A stretch of DNA of 64,000 bases from Rhodanobacteraceae bacterium ZG21-1. GTDB lineage: Bacteria; Pseudomonadota; Gammaproteobacteria; Xanthomonadales; Rhodanobacteraceae. The position numbers and the translations under genes are program-made. Below, in pieces: positions 1 through 9,184 of this stretch (position 1 is its first letter; every line of letters begins with the position of its first letter). The notes under the pieces are model-generated. The model saw nothing but the letters and a program-made list of their open reading frames with translations. It was not told where the DNA came from and did not search any database. Location: contig JAJEJU010000025.1 in the NCBI GenBank assembly GCA_021390615.1, positions 496,001-560,000 of the forward strand, given 5' to 3'.

Positions 1-1968
1 CATGCCTGGATTCCCTGGCCCGAGTTCACTGCGCGCGACATCAGCATCGCCAATCCGGCCTGGGCCAAGGAGCCGCAGTTCGCCCATCTCGACGGCGTGC
101 GCTTCCGCCTGTCGCCGCTGGCCTTGCTGGCCCATCGCGTGGACGTGCCCACGGTGCAGCTGATGCAGCCCCGCGTCGACCTGCAGCGCAACGCGCAGGG
201 GCAGGCCACCTGGGATTTCAATCTGCCCGCCAGCAGCGGGCCGTCGACCTGGCAGCTGCAGCTGGGCGAGATCGGCTTCGACCGCGGCCAGATCGCGGTC
301 GACGACGCAGCCAGCAGGATCAAGCTGCAGATCGGCGTGGAGCCGCTGCAGCAGGCGATACCCTACGACCAGATCGTGGCGCAGGAATCCGCCGACGCGC
401 GCGCGCAGGCAGGCAAGACCGCCGGCGGCGCCGCTCGGGCCGAGGCCGCCAACAAGGACGAGACCGCGACGGTCGGCGACGCCAATGCGCACGGCACCAG
501 CTATCAGTTCGCCTGGAAGGCCAACGGCAGCTACCAGGGCGTGCCGGCCGACGGCAGCGGCAAGATCGGCGCCGTGCTGGCCCTGCAGGAGAGCCAGCGG
601 CCGTTCCCGCTGCAGGCCCGCGTGCATATCGGCGACAGCCATATCGCCCTGGTCGGCACGCTGACCGATCCGCTGCACCTCGCCGCGCTCGACCTGCGCC
701 TGTGGTTCGCCGGCTCCAGCATGGCCAAGCTTTATCCGATCATCGGCGTCACCCTGCCCGACACGCCGCCCTACGCCACCGAAGGCCATCTCAAGGCGGA
801 GCTGCAGCGCAACGGCAGCCACTTCAGCTATCAGCATTTCCGCGGCCGCGTCGGCGGCAGCGATCTGGGCGGCGACCTCGACTACCAGGGCGGCGGCGCG
901 CGCCCCAAACTGAGCGGCGCGGTCAGCTCGCACCTGCTGCAGTTTTCCGACTTGGCGCCGCTGATCGGCGCCGATTCCTCGGCGGAAAAACAGCAGCGCG
1001 GCGATGCCACGCCGCAGCCCACCGACAAGCTGCTGCCGGTCGAGCCGTTCCGCACCGACCGCTGGCGCGCGATGGACGCCGACGTGAAATTCAGCGCGGC
1101 GCGCATCGCGCACGGCGACAGCCTGCCGATCGAATCGCTGGACACGCACCTGATCCTCGACAACGGCCTGCTGCGGCTCGAGCCACTGAACTTCGGCCTG
1201 GCCGGCGGGCGGGTCACCAGCGATCTGCGCCTCGACGGCGGCAAGACGCCGATGCAGGGCGCGGTGAAATTGTCCGCGCGGCATCTCAAGCTGAAACAGC
1301 TGTTCCCGCAGCTGGCCTCGATGCAGACCAGCCTCGGCGAGATCAACGGCGACGCTTCGCTCACCCTGCGCGGCAATTCGGTGGCGGCCCTGCTCGGCAA
1401 CGCCAATGGCGAGCTGAAGCTGCTGATGAACGACGGCGCGATCAGCAAGACCCTGCTGGAAACCGCCGGGCTCAACGTGGGCAACATCGTGATCGGCAAG
1501 CTGTTCGGCGACAAGACGGTGAAGATCAACTGCGCCGCCTCCGACCTGGTCGCCAGCAACGGCCTGTTCGACGCCCGCCTGTTCGTGTTCGACACCGCCG
1601 ACGCCGTCATCAACGTCACCGGCACGGCGAACATGGCCAGCGAGAAGCTCGACTTGAACGTGGTGCCGCATACCAAGGGCCTGCGCATCTTCTCGCTGCG
1701 CTCGCCGCTGTATGTGCAGGGCACGCTCAAGCATCCCAACGTGGGCGTGCACGCCGGCCCGCTGCTGGTCCGCGCCGGTGGCGCGGTGGCGCTGGGCGTG
1801 GTGGCTGCGCCGGTGGCGGCACTGCTGGCGCTGGTCTCGCCCAGCCACGACGAAGGCGATGCGAACACTTGCCGCATGGTGCTGCAGCAGATGCAGACGC
1901 CGGCGAAGGCCAATGCCGGCAAGACCAAGACTGCCCCGGCAACCTCAGGCAAACAGCACGCGCGCTGA
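1..1968 (+). CDS. AsmA-family protein, C-terminal part (5' end outside window)
   Basis: The reading frame is open from the first base, so the gene starts upstream; the GTG at 97 is only an internal codon. The first residues (a DISIANPAWAK-like stretch) match the early part of AsmA/DUF748-type proteins. The rest is beta-rich with the usual AsmA C-terminal pattern: a long region rich in S, L, R and G, an NVTG-type block, then a hydrophobic Ala/Val segment near residues 555-585 and a short basic tail. Proteins of this family are anchored in the inner membrane, span the periplasm and are linked to lipid transport and outer-membrane assembly. A charged Ala/Lys-rich insertion lies near residues 100-130 counted from base 97. 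The next gene is convergent. Confidence 0.8.
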   Translation, partial: HAWIPWPEFTARDISIANPAWAKEPQFAHLDGVRFRLSPLALLAHRVDVPTVQLMQPRVDLQRNAQGQATWDFNLPASSGPSTWQLQLGEIGFDRGQIAVDDAASRIKLQIGVEPLQQAIPYDQIVAQESADARAQAGKTAGGAARAEAANKDETATVGDANAHGTSYQFAWKANGSYQGVPADGSGKIGAVLALQESQRPFPLQARVHIGDSHIALVGTLTDPLHLAALDLRLWFAGSSMAKLYPIIGVTLPDTPPYATEGHLKAELQRNGSHFSYQHFRGRVGGSDLGGDLDYQGGGARPKLSGAVSSHLLQFSDLAPLIGADSSAEKQQRGDATPQPTDKLLPVEPFRTDRWRAMDADVKFSAARIAHGDSLPIESLDTHLILDNGLLRLEPLNFGLAGGRVTSDLRLDGGKTPMQGAVKLSARHLKLKQLFPQLASMQTSLGEINGDASLTLRGNSVAALLGNANGELKLLMNDGAISKTLLETAGLNVGNIVIGKLFGDKTVKINCAASDLVASNGLFDARLFVFDTADAVINVTGTANMASEKLDLNVVPHTKGLRIFSLRSPLYVQGTLKHPNVGVHAGPLLVRAGGAVALGVVAAPVAALLALVSPSHDEGDANTCRMVLQQMQTPAKANAGKTKTAPATSGKQHAR

Positions 1969-2076
1969 CGGCGGGCACGTCGTGTGGATCGGCGGGCGCC
2001 GATCCACACGGAGACGTGCAGCGCACCGCGAGTCCGCGCGGGCCGCATCGCGGCATCGTTGCGTCGGTCGATCCGG

Positions 2077-2820
2077 CTAGGCCTTCGCCCTGCCCGCGCC
2101 GCGCCGCGCCGGACGCGGATCCAGCGGCGCCATCAGCCAGGTCAGCGCGAGCATGCGGCTAGGCTGGGACGGCGACGGGCGCGGCCGGTCCATGATCTCG
2201 ATCAGCTCATGCAGGCGGCGATTGATCTCGGTCAGGTCGGCAGCATCGACCCAACCGCGCAGACGCGCCACCCACAGCTCGCGCTGACTTCCTTCCACCA
2301 CCGTGCCGGCACGCGCCGAGGCGCGCGCGAAATCGCGCTCGGCCAGGCGCAGCATGCCGGCGGCGACCCGCCTGACTGCCCGCGCGTTGCCCGATTCGCC
2401 CAGGCGATAGCGCAGACGAATGCGCCCGCCGCGCGGCGTGATCGAGCGGTAGCGGCGATCGCCCGCCCTGGCGTCCTCCACCAGCAGGCCGCAGCCGACC
2501 AGGGCGCGCAAGTGGTAGTACAGGCCATCGGCGGGGCGCCCCATCTCCGCGGCCAGCTCGGCCACCGTGCTGGGCTGCGCCAGCGCCTCCAGCGTCATCA
2601 CGATCTCCAGCCGCGTCGGCGAGGCCAGCATGGCGATCTGGCCGGCATCCTCGACGCCGCGTGGCCGCCGCGTCTGTACAGCCGGAGCGCGCCGCGTCGT
2701 GGTCGCCGCCAGTTCGCGCGGCTGCGCGCCTTGCCCGCGCGCAGCCGCAGGCGCCTTGCCGCCCGCGGATGGCCGGAGAGTTTTCTGCTTGCTGCGGGGA
2801 GCCGGCTTGCGGGTGGTCAT
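2077..2820 (-). CDS. ArsR-like winged-helix transcriptional regulator
   Basis: The product is 247 aa from the ATG at 2820; a TTG at 2862 would add 14 residues but has no better ribosome site. The first ~60 residues are low-complexity, rich in Arg, Ala and Pro, and look disordered. A winged helix follows at roughly residues 65-130: a 'LASPTRLEIVMTLE' helix, an AELAAEMGRPADGLYYHLRAL recognition region and a wing 'DRRYRSI'. This resembles HTH_20/ArsR-type one-domain regulators. No cysteine metal site is visible, so the signal is unknown. The basic C-terminal tail is again disordered. The gene is divergent from the secreted protease gene at 2910, with 89 bp between the starts, so it may control that gene. 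Confidence 0.75.
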   Translation of the reverse strand: MTTRKPAPRSKQKTLRPSAGGKAPAAARGQGAQPRELAATTTRRAPAVQTRRPRGVEDAGQIAMLASPTRLEIVMTLEALAQPSTVAELAAEMGRPADGLYYHLRALVGCGLLVEDARAGDRRYRSITPRGGRIRLRYRLGESGNARAVRRVAAGMLRLAERDFARASARAGTVVEGSQRELWVARLRGWVDAADLTEINRRLHELIEIMDRPRPSPSQPSRMLALTWLMAPLDPRPARRGAGRAKA

Positions 2821-2909
2821 CGGCTTCACTTGCGGTGATTGAAATTTCGTTGAATTATTCAAACACGGAACGCGCCCAGCAAGCTGCTCGGGCGATCACA
2901 GGGGGCGCC

Positions 2910-4787
2910 ATGCGTCTGGGCTTGGTCTTGCTCGCTTTCATCGCCGCCACGACGCTGCCGGCGTCGCGCGCTGGCGCCACGGAGACTGCCGACGCCGTGC
3001 TCGCGCGCTACAAGGCCGCCAGCGGCGGCGCCCGCTGGGATGCGATCAAGACCCTGCAATGGAACGGCACGATCGCCAGCGGCGGCCTGGACGGCCCCTG
3101 GCGATTCACGCTCGATCTCGCCAACCTCCGCTCCAGCGACGACTACCGGCTCGGCCCGATCGAAGGCGCCGACGGCTATGACGGCAGCCGCCTCTGGCGC
3201 CGCGACGCCGGCGGCGAGGTCGCCCTGCTCGATGGGCCGATCGCACTGCGCCGCGCCCACACGCAGGCCTGGCTCGATGCGCGCGCCTACTGGTATCCGG
3301 CGCGCCTGGCCGCCAGCTACGGCGCAGTCGCGTCGCAATCGTTCGCCGGGCGGCGCTACCTCACCATCGCAGCGACGCCGCAGGGCGGCGATCCGCTCAC
3401 GCTGTGGTTCGACGCCGACAGCGGCCTGCTCGCACGCATCGTGCAACCGCAGGGCCTGTACACCGCGACCACCCGCCTGGACGATTACCGCGAGACCGAC
3501 GGCCTGCGCCTGCCTCACCACGTCAGCATCGATTTCACCGATGCCGCCGGCCGCACCGATCCGCGCCGGCGCATCGAGTACCGCTATCGGCAGATCGCCG
3601 TCAACGTCGCTCTCGCCGACGCCGATTTCGCAGCACCCGCGATGAACGCCATCGCGCACGTCGACGCAGCCAGTGGCAGCACCCGCGTGCCGTTCGAATT
3701 GCTCAACCGCCATATCTACGTCGACGCCGACATAGACGGCCAACCGGCGCACCTGCTGGTCGACAGCGGCGGCGTCAACCTGCTGACGCCGGCAGCGGCG
3801 CACCGCTTCGGCCTGTCCAGCCTCGGCGCCCTGGCCGAGACCGGCGCCGGCGAGCAGGACATGGATCTCGGCTATGCGCACGCCAGGCAGTTGCGCATCG
3901 GCGATGCGGTGATCGACCAGCCGGTGTTCGAGGTGCTCGACCTGGGCGACATGCCGAAAGTGGAAGGCACCGCCATCGACGGCTTTATCGGCTACGAAAC
4001 CTTTCGCCGCTTCGGCGTGACCATCGACTACGCGCACCGCACGCTCAGCCTGTCCGATCCCGAGCGCTACACGCCGCCGCCGGATGCCGTCGCGCTGCGC
4101 TTCGTGCAGGAAGACCGCGCACCGATCATCGAAGGCAAGCTCGACGGCATTCCACTCGGCCTGTGGGTCGACACCGGCTCGCGCAGCTCGCTGTCGTTCT
4201 TCGCGCCGTTCGCGCGCAGGCATCAGCTGCTGCACAAGTACCACGCCGCCGCCGACACGGTGATCGGCTGGGGCCTCAGCGGCGCCAGCCGCGCCCGACC
4301 GGCCCGCCTGGGCGAACTGCATATCGACAAGCTGATCCTCGGCGGTCTGGCCGGCGACATCGCCACCACCGACAAGGGCGCCTTCGCCGACCCCGATCTC
4401 GACGCCGACCTCGGCGGCAACAGCCTGAGCCGCTTCACCCTGGGCATCGACTACGCGCACAAACGGCTGTACCTGGCGTCTAACACGTCCTACGGGCAGG
4501 CCGACGACTTCGACCGCAGCGGGCTGTGGCTGCTGGCCGACGGCGACGCGCTGAAGATCGTCGACGTCGCACCAGGCAGCGCGGCAGCGCGCGCCCGGCT
4601 ACGGGTCGGCGACCGCATCTTCGCGATCGCCGGCGAGGCGGTAAGCCGCCACAGCCTGAGCGACTGGCGTGCGCTGCTGCGCGAATCGCCCGCAGGCCGC
4701 CATCTGATAATCCAGTATCGACGCGACGGCCGCGACCAGGAAGTCGAACTGGCGCTGGCCGACCGCATCGCCGCCCGCTGGCCCTGA
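2910..4787 (+). CDS. Secreted two-half retropepsin-like aspartyl protease with C-terminal PDZ domain
   Basis: The product is 625 aa from the ATG at 2910, preceded by an AGGGGG ribosome site. A signal peptide covers about residues 1-24. Residues 25-255 form a beta-rich domain resembling the LolA/LolB-type lipoprotein-sorting fold. Two retropepsin-like halves follow, with active-site-like motifs VDSGG (Asp285) and VDTGS (Asp421). A PDZ domain closes the protein at about residues 545-620 (a 'APGSAAARARLRVGDRI' loop). The two Asp motifs in one chain suggest a monomeric aspartyl protease of the clan AA type, acting in the periplasm or outside the cell. The first half has DSG instead of the usual DTG. 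Substrate unknown. CocE-like 4836 follows after 48 bp, probably co-transcribed. Confidence 0.8.
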   Translation: MRLGLVLLAFIAATTLPASRAGATETADAVLARYKAASGGARWDAIKTLQWNGTIASGGLDGPWRFTLDLANLRSSDDYRLGPIEGADGYDGSRLWRRDAGGEVALLDGPIALRRAHTQAWLDARAYWYPARLAASYGAVASQSFAGRRYLTIAATPQGGDPLTLWFDADSGLLARIVQPQGLYTATTRLDDYRETDGLRLPHHVSIDFTDAAGRTDPRRRIEYRYRQIAVNVALADADFAAPAMNAIAHVDAASGSTRVPFELLNRHIYVDADIDGQPAHLLVDSGGVNLLTPAAAHRFGLSSLGALAETGAGEQDMDLGYAHARQLRIGDAVIDQPVFEVLDLGDMPKVEGTAIDGFIGYETFRRFGVTIDYAHRTLSLSDPERYTPPPDAVALRFVQEDRAPIIEGKLDGIPLGLWVDTGSRSSLSFFAPFARRHQLLHKYHAAADTVIGWGLSGASRARPARLGELHIDKLILGGLAGDIATTDKGAFADPDLDADLGGNSLSRFTLGIDYAHKRLYLASNTSYGQADDFDRSGLWLLADGDALKIVDVAPGSAAARARLRVGDRIFAIAGEAVSRHSLSDWRALLRESPAGRHLIIQYRRDGRDQEVELALADRIAARWP

Positions 4788-4835
4788 GCCCGCCCGATTC
4801 GCCCGCATTCTCCCCACGCCCGAAGGAGTACGCCG

Positions 4836-6650
4836 ATGTCCCTGCGCCGTGCCTGCCTGCTGCTGAGTACCCTGCTGACGACTGCCGGCCTCGCCGCCGC
4901 ACCGACCCAAGCGCCGGACGCCGACAAAGGCGAATCGGTGGATTTCCAGTGGGGCGTGAAGATTCCGCTGCATGACGGCGTCAAGCTCAATGCCACGTTG
5001 TACCGGCCGCACGAGCAGAAGGATCCGCTGCCCTGCCTGTTCACGCTGACGCCTTATATCGGCCAGAGCTACCACGATCGCGGCATGTATTTCGCCGCGC
5101 ACGGCTATGTCTTCCTCACCATCGACGTGCGCGGACGCGGCAACTCGGAAGGCGAGTTCACGCCCTTGCTACAGGAAGCGAACGACGGCCCGCAGATCGT
5201 CGAATGGCTGGCGACGCAGCCGTATTGCAACGGCAAGGTCAGCATGTGGGGCGGCTCCTACGCCGGCTACGACCAGTGGATCACCGCGAAGTCGCGGCCG
5301 CCGCATCTGCTCACCATCGTGCCGGTGGCGCCGCCGATGCCGGGCGTCGACTTCCCCGGCTTCAACAACGTCTTCTATGCCTATGACATGCAGTGGCTGA
5401 CCCTGACCAGCGGGCACGCCTCGCAGCAGAACATTTTCGCCGACCAGAAATTCTGGGATGCGCAGTTCGACAAGCTGTTCCAGAGCCATCGCGCCTTCCG
5501 CGAGCTCGACCAGGTGGTCGGCAACCCGTCGCCGAGCTTCCAGACCTGGCTGCAGCATCCATCGCAGGACGCCTACTGGGACAGCTACAGCCCGACGCCG
5601 CAGGAGTTCGCCGGCATCGACCTGCCCATCCTCACCATCACCGGCCAGTACGACGGCGACCAGCCCGGCGCGATGGCCTTCTATCGCGCGCACTTCCGCA
5701 ACGCCTCGGCCGCCGCCAAGGCCAAGCATTATCTGATCATCGGCCCCTGGGACCACGCCGGCACGCGCACGCCGCAGGCGGAGCTGGCCGGCCTGAAGTT
5801 CGGCCCGGCCAGCCTGGTCGACATGAACAAGCTGCACAAGGACTGGTACGACTGGACCTTGAAGGACGGCGCACGCCCGGCCTTCCTCAAGGACAAGGTG
5901 GCCTACTACGTGGCCGGCGAAGGCGCCGAGCAGTGGCGCTACGCCGGCTCGCTGCAGGCGGTGACCGCCACGATGCAGCCGATGTACCTCGACTCGTCCG
6001 GCGGGCAGGCCAACGATGTGTTCGCCGCCGGCTCGCTGGGCACGGCCAAGGCGAGCGCGTCCAGCCGCGCGGATCACTACGTCTACGATCCGCTGGACAC
6101 GCACTTCTCGGGCTGGGACAACGTCGACAGCGACAACAGCCTGACCGACGTCAGCGGCCTGCTGGCCTCGTCCGGCAAGTTGCTGGTCTATCACACGCCG
6201 GCTTTCGAGCAGGCCACCGACCTCGCCGGCTTCTTCCGTCTGGCGGCGTGGATCAAGCTCGACCAGCCCGACACCGACATCGGCGCGGCCATCTACGAGA
6301 TCGGCCCCGACGGCCACAGCAAGTTGCTGACCATGGACGTGCTGCGCGCACGCTACCGGCACAGCCTGCGCCAGGCTGAGCCGGTGAAGCCCGGCACGGT
6401 CGAACGCTACGAGTTCGAACATTTCCCGTTCATCGCGCGGCGCATCGGCAAGGGCAGCCGGCTGCGCCTGGTGGTCGGCCCGCTGAACTCGCGCGACTGG
6501 GAGAAGAACTACAACAGCGGTGGCGTGATCGCCGACGAAACCGGCAAGGATGCGCACACGGTCACCGTCACCCTGCTGCACGACGCAGCCCATCCCAGCG
6601 CGCTCTATCTGCCCATCGCCGCCGCGGACAGCGCCCAGGGAGAGCACTGA
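4836..6650 (+). CDS. Secreted CocE/NonD-type (X-Pro dipeptidyl-peptidase S15 family) hydrolase
   Basis: The product is 604 aa from an ATG behind a strong AAGGAG site. Residues 1-22 are a signal peptide, so the enzyme is periplasmic or exported. The alpha/beta-hydrolase domain carries the nucleophile motif GGSYAGY (Ser141), Asp273 in 'TGQYDGDQPG' and His307 in 'GPWDHAG', the expected catalytic triad. Earlier, 'DVRGRGNSEG' is the typical S15/CocE signature. The C-terminal third (about 390-600) fits the jelly-roll X-Pro dipeptidyl-peptidase C-terminal domain. Members cleave X-Pro dipeptides, cephalosporin esters, cocaine or other amides and esters; the substrate cannot be told from sequence. Its place behind another secreted peptidase suggests a peptide-degradation role. 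Confidence 0.88.
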   Translation: MSLRRACLLLSTLLTTAGLAAAPTQAPDADKGESVDFQWGVKIPLHDGVKLNATLYRPHEQKDPLPCLFTLTPYIGQSYHDRGMYFAAHGYVFLTIDVRGRGNSEGEFTPLLQEANDGPQIVEWLATQPYCNGKVSMWGGSYAGYDQWITAKSRPPHLLTIVPVAPPMPGVDFPGFNNVFYAYDMQWLTLTSGHASQQNIFADQKFWDAQFDKLFQSHRAFRELDQVVGNPSPSFQTWLQHPSQDAYWDSYSPTPQEFAGIDLPILTITGQYDGDQPGAMAFYRAHFRNASAAAKAKHYLIIGPWDHAGTRTPQAELAGLKFGPASLVDMNKLHKDWYDWTLKDGARPAFLKDKVAYYVAGEGAEQWRYAGSLQAVTATMQPMYLDSSGGQANDVFAAGSLGTAKASASSRADHYVYDPLDTHFSGWDNVDSDNSLTDVSGLLASSGKLLVYHTPAFEQATDLAGFFRLAAWIKLDQPDTDIGAAIYEIGPDGHSKLLTMDVLRARYRHSLRQAEPVKPGTVERYEFEHFPFIARRIGKGSRLRLVVGPLNSRDWEKNYNSGGVIADETGKDAHTVTVTLLHDAAHPSALYLPIAAADSAQGEH

Positions 6651-6874
6651 GCCCCGGATCGATCGAACCGAACGCACGTGCCGCAGCCGGCGGCGCGCAG
6701 CCGACTCGGCGCCCTGCGCAAGGCAACATGCCAGGGCGCCAGCCGTAACGGGAAAGTCATCGCGCGGGCTCTGGCGCGGCCGGCCGATGCCTGAGCCGGC
6801 ACGCAAACGACTCGGGCCGGCGGGCGATCACCGCGTATCGCTAGAATGGCCGCATCCCCGCCAGCCAAGCCCGC

Positions 6875-7804
6875 ATGCAAGCCGTCAGCAAAGCCCGCCT
6901 GCAGATTCACTTCTGCGTCCTGTTGTGGGGATTCACCGCCATCCTCGGCAAGCAGATCACCCTGGGCGCGCTGCCGCTGGTGTGGTGGCGCATGCTGCTG
7001 GTGAGTGCAGCGTTGCTGATGCTGCCGCGGGTGCGCCGCGGCCTGCGCGCGATGTCGTCGAGGTTGCGCTGGAGCTATGCCGGGATCGGCCTGCTGGTGT
7101 CGCTGCACTGGCTCACTTTCTATGCGGCGATCAAGCTGTCCAATGCCTCGGTGGGCGCCACCTGCATCGCGCTCGGCCCGGTCTTCCTGGCCTTCGTCGA
7201 ACCGTGGATCGCCGGGCGCCGCTTCGATACTCGCGAGCTGCTGATCGGCATCGCGGTGGTGCCCGGCGTGGCCATGGTGGTCGGCGGCGTACCCGCCGAC
7301 ATGCGCCTGGGCATCGCCGTCGGCGTGCTCTCGGCGCTGTTCGTGGCGCTGTTCAGCGCGTGCAACAAGCGGCTGGTCGAACATGCGGAACCGCTCACCG
7401 TCACCGCGCTGGAACTGGGCACCGGCACCTTGCTGCTCACCGCGCTGGCGCCGCTGCTGCCGCACCAGGGCGCAGCCTTCGTGCTGCCCGGCGCACACGA
7501 CGCCGTCCTGCTGCTGGTGCTGGCCTTCGGCTGCACCCTGCTGCCGTTCGCGCTGGCCCTGGTGGCATTGCGCCACCTGAGCGCCTTCGGCACACAGATG
7601 GTGACCAATCTGGAGCCGGTCTACGCGATCGTGCTGGCGATGCTGTGGTTCGGCGAGCAGCGCGTGCTGGACGGCTGGTTCTACGCCGGCGTGGCGGTGA
7701 TCCTCGCCGCGGTGTTCGTGCACCCGCTGCTGCATCGCGTGCAGCGCAGCCCGGAAAACTCCGAACTGCTCGGCACCGCGGAAAGCCACAACATCGTCGA
7801 ATAA
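6875..7804 (+). CDS. DMT-superfamily transporter, EamA family
   Basis: The product is 309 aa with about ten hydrophobic segments arranged as two EamA repeats (roughly residues 10-145 and 155-290). It opens with 'LLWGFTAILGKQITLGALPLVWWRMLL', and the second repeat has the 'HLSAFGTQMVTNLEPVYAIVLA' pattern typical of drug/metabolite exporters of the RhaT/EamA group. It sits in the inner membrane. The substrate is not predictable; relatives export amino acids, metabolites or toxic compounds. It stands alone, 224 bp after the CocE-like gene, and is followed by a long non-coding stretch. Confidence 0.85.
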   Translation: MQAVSKARLQIHFCVLLWGFTAILGKQITLGALPLVWWRMLLVSAALLMLPRVRRGLRAMSSRLRWSYAGIGLLVSLHWLTFYAAIKLSNASVGATCIALGPVFLAFVEPWIAGRRFDTRELLIGIAVVPGVAMVVGGVPADMRLGIAVGVLSALFVALFSACNKRLVEHAEPLTVTALELGTGTLLLTALAPLLPHQGAAFVLPGAHDAVLLLVLAFGCTLLPFALALVALRHLSAFGTQMVTNLEPVYAIVLAMLWFGEQRVLDGWFYAGVAVILAAVFVHPLLHRVQRSPENSELLGTAESHNIVE

Positions 7805-8176
7805 GCGGCACCGCATCGCCGGATGGCCAGGCTCGCGGCCTCTCCCGCGCCTCCTGTTCTGCGCTGCGATGGAGAATTTCCTGAGCTCACTGCAGCGGCT
7901 CGCGCGCAGGCCGGCGATGAGCAAGCAGATGCTTGTCGATACGAGACCACCTGCCGACCTCGGCCTGGAGCAAGCCGAATCCGCCCGAAGGATGACGCCC
8001 CAGGTGATATGCGGCCTAGAACTGTCTCGATGAAACCCGCACCGCTTCTCGGCGGCACGCGCATGCACGCATGCGGTCTGCGCCAGGATCCGCCCTCTGG
8101 CGGATTTATCCCCAGAGCAACGCCCTGAGCGCTGCCGGCTGACCTCGCGAGCCGCAGGCAACTAGATGACAGCGCT
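7805..8176. other. Intergenic stretch with one weak terminator-like hairpin
   Basis: No convincing gene is seen between the DMT transporter and the convergent LysR gene. Open frames here lack ribosome sites and recognisable protein features. A hairpin with 7-bp arms (8088-8094 and 8099-8105) and a CTCT loop is followed by TTTATC on the plus strand and could act as a weak terminator. Confidence 0.4.
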
Positions 8177-9076
8177 TCAGGCTCGCGCCGCCAGATAGCC
8201 ACGCAGGTGCTCGATAAAGACGCGCACCTTGGCCGGCATCTGCTTCCCCGGGTATACCGCATGCACACCGCCGCCGCGCAGCGGATACTGCGCCAGCACG
8301 GCGACCAGCCGCCCGGCGCGGATGTCCTCGGTCACCAGGTAGTCCGGCAGCACCGATACGCCCGTGCCGCCGAGCACCAGCGCGCGCGCCGCGATGGTGC
8401 TGTTGGCCTGCGCCGCCTGGCGCATGCGCACCGTGCGGCGCGTACCGTCGGGGTTGGTGAAGGTCCAGCGCAGCGGGGTCGCCAGCAAGGACACCGCGAT
8501 CCAGTCGTGCCCGGCCAATTCCGCCGGCGTACGCGGCGTACCGTGCTCGGCCAGATAGGCCGGCGAGGCCACGGCAAGCTCACGGAAGCCGGCCAGGCGC
8601 AAGGCGCGCATGCCGGAATCGCGCAGCCAGCCGATGCGGATGCTGAGGTCGAAGCGTTCGGCGATCAGGTCGCTGATCTGGTCGTCGAGGCTCAGGTCGA
8701 CCCGTACCTGCGGGTGCAGGCGCATGAAGCCGGCCAGTGCCGGCGCGACCACCGCCGTGCCGTAATCGGTGGTGGTGGTCAGGCGCAGCGTACCGCTCGG
8801 CGTCTCCTGGCTCTTGCCCACGCGCTCGATCGCAGCGGCGGTATCGGCCAGGATGCGCTCGCAGTCCGCCAGGAATGCGCTGCCGGCCTCGGTCAAGGCC
8901 ATCCGCCGCGTGCTGCGCAGGAGCAGGGTCACGCCCAGTTCCCGCTCGAGCTTGGCCAGATGCTGGCTGACCATTGCCTTGGTCAGGCCGAGCCGCTCGG
9001 CGGCGGCGGTGAACGAGCCCGCGCGTACCAGCGCAGCGAAGATCGCCAGCCGATTGAGATTGACTTCGTTCGCCAT
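8177..9076 (-). CDS. LysR-family transcriptional regulator
   Basis: The product is 299 aa from the ATG at 9076, with GAGGTG as ribosome site; the TTG at 9094 is less likely. Residues 1-62 form the LysR winged helix (RLAIFAALVRAGSFTAAAERL, then 'LTKAMVSQHLAKLEREL'). The effector domain spans about 90-295 and ends in the usual 'KVRVFIEHLRGYL' helix. The subgroup resembles the many proteobacterial LysR proteins (PA0477/CrgA-like) that control a divergent enzyme gene. Here the divergent neighbours are the metallo-beta-lactamase-fold gene at 9185 and the NAD(P)-binding gene at 10136, so those two are the likely targets. The ligand is unknown. Confidence 0.9.
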   Translation of the reverse strand: MANEVNLNRLAIFAALVRAGSFTAAAERLGLTKAMVSQHLAKLERELGVTLLLRSTRRMALTEAGSAFLADCERILADTAAAIERVGKSQETPSGTLRLTTTTDYGTAVVAPALAGFMRLHPQVRVDLSLDDQISDLIAERFDLSIRIGWLRDSGMRALRLAGFRELAVASPAYLAEHGTPRTPAELAGHDWIAVSLLATPLRWTFTNPDGTRRTVRMRQAAQANSTIAARALVLGGTGVSVLPDYLVTEDIRAGRLVAVLAQYPLRGGGVHAVYPGKQMPAKVRVFIEHLRGYLAARA

Positions 9077-9184
9077 GCGCACCTCGACTGTCAATCATAA
9101 ATTTACATTGAATTCTATTTTGGTTCGTATATTCGCGCCAATGAATGGCGCATGCTGACTACCTCCTCCCGATGCGAAACGCTC
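9077..9184. promoter_or_regulatory. Divergent LysR / MBL-fold control region with inverted repeat
   Basis: This 108-bp region is markedly AT-richer than its surroundings, around 9098-9133. A TATATT element at 9129-9134 could be a -10 box for the rightward gene. An inverted repeat with perfect 6-bp arms GCGCCA/TGGCGC lies at 9135-9151. LysR proteins usually bind T-N11-A sites between divergent genes, so operators are expected here. The hairpin could be an operator or an RNA leader structure; this is inference. Confidence 0.4.
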
